Positions 57,888 to 64,000 of a stretch of 64,000 nucleotides of DNA are shown here, piece after piece. The number at the start of each line of letters is the position of its first letter. The stretch's first letter is position 1. Source of the DNA: Dolomedes plantarius. Lineage: Eukaryota; Arthropoda; Arachnida; Araneae; Dolomedidae. The notes under the pieces were generated by a model. It did no database searches and had not been told where the DNA came from. It worked only from the letters and a program-made list of their open reading frames with translations. Position numbers and translations under genes: made by a program. The DNA lies in NCBI GenBank assembly GCA_907164885.2, contig OU015501.1:63852193-63916192 (forward strand), given 5' to 3'.

Positions 57888-58979
57888 CAGAGGCTGTTCG
57901 CACATTTTTTAGACGATTTTGGTAAGCGGTAATAAAAAATCATTTGCTGCAAAAGAAATAATTGCAATTGTACTAGGTTTTTAAAAGTCAACATTATTGT
58001 CTGCGGCTTGAAAGTTTTGTTTTTATTCAAAATGGCGTTTTTAACAAAGCAGTGGTTCGAAGGCTACATTTATGCTCTTCCCGAAGAGAAATATGCATAT
58101 TCCGTTATCAACAAACGATGTGAGAGTCATGGTTTTGTGATATCTAAAGCGTCGATAGGTAATATCGTCAACAAGAAAGGAAAAAAACGTCAAATTGGAG
58201 CCTCAAGTGGGACAAAAATTCCAAACAAGTATCCAAGGAAAAAACGGACATCTTCGACTATTGCAAAGGTACGTTGTTTAATGTTAAAAGAAAATCCCCC
58301 TAGTCAAAGGACAGTTGAAAAATCATTAAAATGATCGGTGTCCACTGTAAACAAAATGATAAACGTTGATTTAAATCTTAAGAAAGCGAAAAAACGCAAT
58401 GTGCATCGTCTTCTTCCAAATCATATCGCTGAACGCAGGACACGCTGCAGAATTCTATATGAGAAACACTTATTCAAAGAAAAATGGAAAACAATTGTCA
58501 CAATAGAGGAATCATGGGTGTATTTAAATGATTGAAACAAAAAAAGAGCCATTTGTTATCATAAAAGGGGAGAAAAAAAAATTTAAGTACATGGTTCAAA
58601 GAATCGAAAGAAAGTTTTTTTAAGGGATTCATGATTGTTGCTGGTTTTTCTTATAATGGCAAGTTAAAAATAAAGAGACTGGAAAAAAATGTCAAGATTA
58701 ACTCCAAATACTATCAGGAACATATTTTATCGCCAATTTTTCTGAATGAAATACCGTCGCTTTACCCAGGACTCTGGAAAGCTGTTCAGGAGGAATGGGA
58801 TAGAATACCTCTTCTGACACTTCAAAAGGCATTATTATCCTGGAAATTGCGGTGTCGAAAGATAGTTCAGAATAAGGGATGTCAAATACAACATTTAAAA
58901 TACAAGAATTTTATGTAATTTAGTTTTGTGAATACAATATACATCGTCTAAAAAATGTGTGAACATTTGTGAACCTCTG
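57888..58979 (+). mobile_element. Mariner-like element, internally deleted
   Basis: Inverted termini share CAGAGG and TGTTC(G/A)CACATTTTTTAGACGAT; the right copy has an extra ~9 bases between the two blocks. TA flanks both ends (57886-57887, 58980-58981). The 1,092-bp element encodes a transposase missing an internal block. Confidence 0.85.
58032..58918 (+). pseudogene. Mariner-like transposase lacking two catalytic residues
   Basis: ATG 58032 opens MAFLTKQWFEGYIYALPEEK, a DNA-binding N-terminus with a basic stretch (NKYPRKKRTSSTIAKVRCLM). Stops interrupt the frame at 58332-58334 and 58533-58535, after KWKTIVTIEESWVYLND. That block is where the first catalytic Asp is expected, and it reads Glu. 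A frameshift leads to the third part, KGFMIVAGFSYNGKLKIKRL and SKYYQEHILSPIFLNEIPSL. From YPG it jumps directly to LWKAVQEEWDRIPLLTLQKA and LLSWKLRCRKIVQNKG, the C-terminus. The block that carries the second and third catalytic residues in this family is therefore deleted cleanly and in frame. Inactive. Confidence 0.8.
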
Positions 58980-58981
58980 TA

Positions 58982-60967
58982 TTTTGAATAGCACCTTTTA
59001 ATCTCACTTACTAAAATGCTAATTTCAGGGTTTTCGTTTACACAGAAAACTAAAACACATGATTTTAAGCTTCAAAAATATTTATCTCCATTCACATCAG
59101 ACATATATCCATTTGAAGTCATTTCATAAAAGATCGTAGCACTTGATTCCATCAGAACTGTAAATATAAATATCTTTTACTGGTGAATTTCTGCCTTTGT
59201 CATACATTCGACAGATATGGTAAGCAGTCATTGACATGTGCGAAAATGGTACAACGGCGTTGTTTGAATATACACCTTCATCCTGATTGAACCTTTTAAT
59301 ATATTTAATCTTTTGATAAAAAAATTTACCTTTTATTATCGTGGTCAGGTGATTTAAAAAAAAATATTTCTATAAAACAATCATTGAGTTGTCATACAAA
59401 TGAAAGGGTGCATTTTTTAAAGATCTAATAGAATTAGCAAATTATCTAAAATTCAAGCTACATCAAGCCACATCGCTAGCTTTCTGCATGAAGATTTCAA
59501 CTATAAACAATTTGTGAAAGTGCTAAATGTTTAATTTATCTGAATAATGAAAAGAGCAATATAATGCATGACTTGTTTCGTAAATGGAGCTCATTAACAA
59601 AATAGAATCTATATAGCTCGTACTTACAACGGCTTTGATAGACCTCAGTTTTACCTTTGCTAATGGGTTCTTCTAAATGGTATAGCCTCAAATTACTCGA
59701 GTGGTAACAGAGTTAAATACATAGAAAATACTTTAAAGAAAACCTAGCCAATAATTTTACTTTTAATGATGATTAGTAGCTTTAATGGTGACCTAATCCA
59801 ACCCATTATTTTCTATATTATTTAGGGTATCAAAACATGAGTATATTGAATCGTTTTGGTTATGTTTGTACATATCAATTATATTAACAATTTTTCTTAT
59901 TTCATTTAAAAAAAGGTATACTATATAGATACTATTTTTAAATTTCTTTGCAATATATTATGTTTTAGAATAAAAAAGGTACGAACAAATTATTTACCCA
60001 TATCATATTATGTACATAGAAAATTTTTAGTTCTTAAGGGAAAACAAAAAACTTTTAAGCTTTTGCTTCCATGTTATCATTAATTTATTTTGCACCATTA
60101 GGAAAGCAAAAGGAAAAGGCTAATAATTTTATGGCTCTAGCACATGTTATTCTTCTTTCTATGTAATAGAATATCAAAATTAATTAAGACATGCTTACAA
60201 GTATTTATTATAATTAGCATTTCAAGTAAATTAAGGCTTTACGTTCATTATAAAAACTTATCTACACGTTAAAGTATTCTGTAAATGTGTCAATATATGG
60301 TACAAATAAAATTCATTTTATCTAAATTTGATTCGGTAAAATAAGCCTCTTCAATACTTGTTGTTGCATTTTTTGAATTAGAGATAGAAAAAAAGGTTTT
60401 TTTCTCGAATTTTCAGCACTGATGTTTCACAAATATTGTGCCAAATATTTTAAGGGTAATTTTTATAAATTCATGACAATTATTCAGAACTCAGAGCCAA
60501 AAGTTCTAAGAAGTATCACTTGAGTCATTATCGTGGTAGACTTTTACAGGACTGTGAAGGAAAGAAGTTATGTAGAGGATTTCATATTACATTTCAAAAT
60601 GTCAAGAATTCCAAATAATAAGTTATCAGTAAGGTCAAGATCCTGATCTCTTGCAGATGACAAACAAAGCTAAACCACCACCCATTCCCCATTCCGTTTT
60701 GTTATTTTTAATCATGATTTTTAATTCTTCGTTAGACCTTCTATGAATCATTATTTAACAATTTTATTTAAAATTTTTTAATTTGAATGTTGACAAATAG
60801 TACCTTATTACAGTGTTCAGAATTTTTCCTTTCCATCCAGCCGTATTTTATAAATCAGATTACTCCAAGAGATATCCTGCAGATAGATAATCCTTATTAT
60901 TCATGTAGATCTTCTGTCAGTTTTACAGCAATAATCTTTGGATTTTTAAAAATATTTCTGACCTTGA
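58982..60967. other. No recognisable feature
   Basis: AT-rich sequence without recognised coding or repeat content. Confidence 0.5.
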
Positions 60968-60969
60968 TA

Positions 60970-62498
60970 GGGGAAAGTAGGGTAAGATGACGAAGCGGCT
61001 AAGATGACGAACTCGGTATTTCTCCGACGCAATCGTAGATAGCAGCACCTGTCCAGGCAATTCTTAAGACTCTAGTATTGGGTTATGACGCCCACTACAA
61101 GTAATATAAGTTGAGATCGTTTTGTGAGTAGTGGCGACTCAAATGTATTTCTTTAATCTGTGTTTGTAAATTTTGGACATCACAGCGCAAGGAATTACCT
61201 GACTACGGTAAGTTATTTTTTCTCCTCCATTTTTCTCTCTCAAAATACAACTCGTAACATTAAAAATCATGTATGTTATAGTTTATTTACGATAAGCTTG
61301 GATACTGATAAACAAGTTGAAATCGAAAATGGCGTTGAGGGGTAAGATGACGAGGAGCCTACCTTAGAATTAGTACTGTCCAGATTGCTGTGAACGGATT
61401 CAGAGCTACTGGCATTGAGCCTCTAGACAGCAATATTTTCACAGACGAAGATTTTAACGCTTCATACACCACTGCTGTTGTTGAAAATAACCAATTAGAT
61501 TATCCTACCATTTGTCAGCAGCACATTTCATCGGCCTTTCCTCCTGAACCTACCATTTCATCAACCCTAAGCACCACAGCCATCAACTTCCTCAGTTCTT
61601 CCTCCACTTCCGGTGGCCAGCAAGAAAACAACCAGGAAACCAAGGAAGAAAATGCCTTCTTACCACATTTCTGGATCTCCTGTAAAACAAGCTCTTGAAA
61701 AAAAGAAGAAAGAAAAACAATTGATGGAACTGAAAAGACAGGAAAGATTGGAAAGAAAAGCTGAAACATTAGCGTTGAAGAAAGCTAAATGTTTACCGAA
61801 AACACCTAGAAAAAGAAGGAAAACTAGAATGCGTCAACGGGATTACTGGTCATCTGATGAGTCATCACAAGAAGTTCCATATGTGAAGGACGACGACTAT
61901 GATACTGAAACATTATTGGAAAAAGACTGCATTATTTGCGGGGAGGAGGGAAAGGACGAATTATGGTATCAGTGCTTCAGGTGCAAATCTTGGGCACATG
62001 CTCAGTGTTTCGGCTGGGATGATAATGAAGCGAAAGACAGACCCTGGAAATGCGAATTTTGCATATGAACTTTATTATCTATGTTTGTTCTTAATTTTTG
62101 TATTTAATTCTTCAAGTTTTTGTTTCATTATGGGTAATCTGTCATTGTAGTTTTGGTGTTATCTGTGCATTTTTCACTAAGTACCTAAGTGAAATTATCT
62201 CTCTGCATTTTTGAAAATAAACCTTTATATCTTGATTTATATTGTTATCGATTCGTCATCTTACCCACCGCCCTTAGCCATCTTACCCCACCTAATGGGT
62301 AAGATGACGAAAATTACTTTCTTGGGGGAAAGGGAATATTTCGCCATCTTCCAAGAGGAGATGAAATCGTTTCAATTTTTTTTTATAAAACATAAAGTTT
62401 GAAAGAAATCTTTCTGCAAATTTCAGGTTTTTAAACCACTTATTGAATTCAGGAAAAATATTTTAAGCTTAAGTTCGTCATCTTACCCCACCTTCCCC
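60970..62498 (+). mobile_element. Pogo-like DNA transposon, catalytic region lost
   Basis: The left end GGGGAAAGTAGGGTAAGATG and the reverse complement of the right end GGGGAAGGTGGGGTAAGATG match (~25 bp, continuing ACGAA), flanked by TA (60968-60969, 62499-62500). The word GTAAGATGACGA recurs inside both ends (about 60998, 61342, 62300). Length is 1,529 bp. Only the C-terminal part of a transposase is present. Confidence 0.82.
61384..62068 (+). pseudogene. Pogo-like transposase C-terminus with PHD-like zinc finger
   Basis: The first frame (to 61698) begins with [20 protein letters not shown], the 'FR.TGI.PL....F.DEDF' motif that follows the catalytic domain of pogo-type (DDE_1) transposases, then a Ser/Thr-rich linker. 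A one-base shift in roughly 61590-61650 leads to a second frame (61613-62068) with a basic KSPR-type region ([35 protein letters not shown]). Its C-terminal finger has CIICGEEG, WYQCFRCKSWAHAQC and WKCEFC. The Cys/His spacing is PHD-like, and the last 37 or so codons are undamaged up to TGA/stop at 62066-62068. The helix-turn-helix and the whole DDE domain are missing. What this remnant could do is unknown; a chromatin-reading role for the finger is inference. Confidence 0.75.
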
Positions 62499-62500
62499 TA

Positions 62501-64000
62501 CACTTTATGATACAGGAATTCCACAGAATTCCTGATCTATTCCAGGTCTTCTCTTATAGGAATCCAACGGTATTCAGCACCATGTTATGTTTCATTATAA
62601 TCTGATGATGGGATAAAAAGTACATATTAGCCACTTTTTTAAAAGATTTTATTTCTTGTAAGAAAAGAAATATTAAAGAAATTATTTCTTGTCTTTCTAC
62701 AGAAGATATACGTTTTAGAGTCCATTACTTCCTTTTTGGAAAAAATCATACAGTTTAAAAATACGACTTAGTAACAATCTATTTCACAAAACATATTTCT
62801 CATAATTCCAGTTTTTAATTTTTGATAACACTTTCTAATGCTGTACATTCCCGATCATGTTTACGAAAAACTGTTTATGACGATGTAGAATCCCCCTTCA
62901 TAAATGAGATGGAATAAGATGTAGTAAATTTAAAAAAAAAAGCTACAGTAAAAACACTTTTTGAAAACTCTTGCCCTAAATTACTTTCTACTTTTGTCTT
63001 TTGTTGTTTTACTTAAGTATATACCACTTTATATATTATTTCAATTAAATTGATCTTAAGACTACACGAACTACGAACCATAAATCAGTGTCAAAAGAGC
63101 AATACGCTCTCTCAAAAAAGGCAGCTAAAAAAGGGAGTATTATAAAAGAGGAAAGTAATTAAAAAAGAGTTAATTAACACTGCAAAGTTAGCTAAATTTT
63201 TTTTATCATATGGGAAACTTTTATGCGCGAAACTGCTTAACTCATTAGCCAATAACTTTGTAATAATTTTCCCTTTAAATAACTAAATTAGATACTGCAC
63301 TGTAAATGAAATTATGTGTAATAAAAGTAAATAGTCTGGAATGTAGAGCATTAGTTAAGTATATAGAAAATCCTATAACAAAATACTACATTCTTTTCCT
63401 TTCCTTCAAGACTGGTTTATAAATTCTTGGAAAAACATATTCATACATTAAAACCTCTAATGTAAATGAAATAATCACAAACAGCATTTTTATTTGAATA
63501 TGAAAAAAATTATTATGATAGCACCAAGATGGAAGCATAAGAATATTGCTAATGCATCACTTGTGAGTGTAGCACATTGATTAGAAGCAATGTTTTGCTG
63601 CTACAGTGCTCCCCGAAAGTTACTTTTCTGTCATCGGATAAAGATAAATTAAAAAAAATGGGAAATATTTTTGTTCATTGTTACTGAGACGACACAAGTA
63701 TATATCAAAACACTCGATTTTCTTCATGAGGAATTATCCTTTTTTCTTTTTATACTGTGTCCGCTAGGTGTAGTTTCAAAGTAACTCCTCAGCAAGAGGC
63801 CTATAACAAACGCTTCAGCATTAATTCAACGAAGCTCAAACAGGGTAATAGCGTCTCTTAATGTCATTTGCAATCGCCCTAGTTAGTCCGGGACTTAATA
63901 TTACGTTTTCACCATTTATTAAAGCTGTTATGTACTAACCATATTGGATTAGCTCACCTCAACGTTTACCTATGGAGAAAATTTGTCTACTATTTAAAGT
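62501..64000. other. No recognisable feature
   Basis: AT-rich sequence to the right edge; no frame, RNA gene or terminal repeat recognised. Confidence 0.5.

Overview
This window looks like a stretch of a eukaryotic, very probably arthropod, nuclear genome that is AT-rich, gene-poor and packed with transposable elements. I found no convincing host protein-coding gene, tRNA or rRNA. The repertoire is Tc1/mariner and pogo elements, tRNA-derived SINEs with pol III boxes, a Helitron, Ty3/Gypsy and Pao/BEL retrotransposons, and many (TA)n arrays. That mix fits an arthropod; the abundance of one unclassified transposase-like family makes me think of an arachnid, but that last step is a guess.

Layout, left to right. 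1-1658: the 5' part of a Pao/BEL retrotransposon on the minus strand (gag N-terminus, primer binding site, LTR), abutting a (TA)n array with a second LTR-like unit beyond it (1787-2326). 4619-5284: a non-autonomous Helitron. 7347-8372: a decayed mariner-like element with long inverted repeats. 8498-9430 and 12229-12473: three tRNA-derived SINEs, two with target-site duplications. 11123-11475: a mariner fragment. 15218-19342: two ~255-bp arms in inverted orientation enclosing a solo-LTR-like unit, microsatellites and a PIF/Harbinger-like element. 19641-25427: a very young Ty3/Gypsy element with apparently identical LTRs whose reverse transcriptase core is missing and replaced by an acidic repeat-rich segment. 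28786-30303: a Tc1-like element. 32258-34390 and 39540-41321: two copies, in opposite orientation, of an unclassified TIR transposon. 37305-37812 and 41837-42300: mariner fragments. 42351-43287: an LTR-like unit and a MITE. 46600-46830: a fourth SINE. 47801-48733: a mariner-like element with a tandemly triplicated end. 48965-57445: a second, older Ty3/Gypsy element (8.5 kb) with a broken gag-pol. 57888-58979: an internally deleted mariner-like element. 60970-62498: a pogo-like element retaining only its C-terminal zinc-finger region.

Two themes stand out. Nearly every LTR retrotransposon edge here lies directly against a (TA)n array, suggesting a target preference or preferential survival there. 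Several elements are also deletion derivatives that kept their termini but lost the catalytic core (the young Gypsy, the 57.9-kb mariner, the pogo element), as expected of copies mobilised in trans. Between elements I see only AT-rich sequence without recognisable genes, apart from one CpG-rich block near 38.2-38.6 kb that could be a promoter or first exon.
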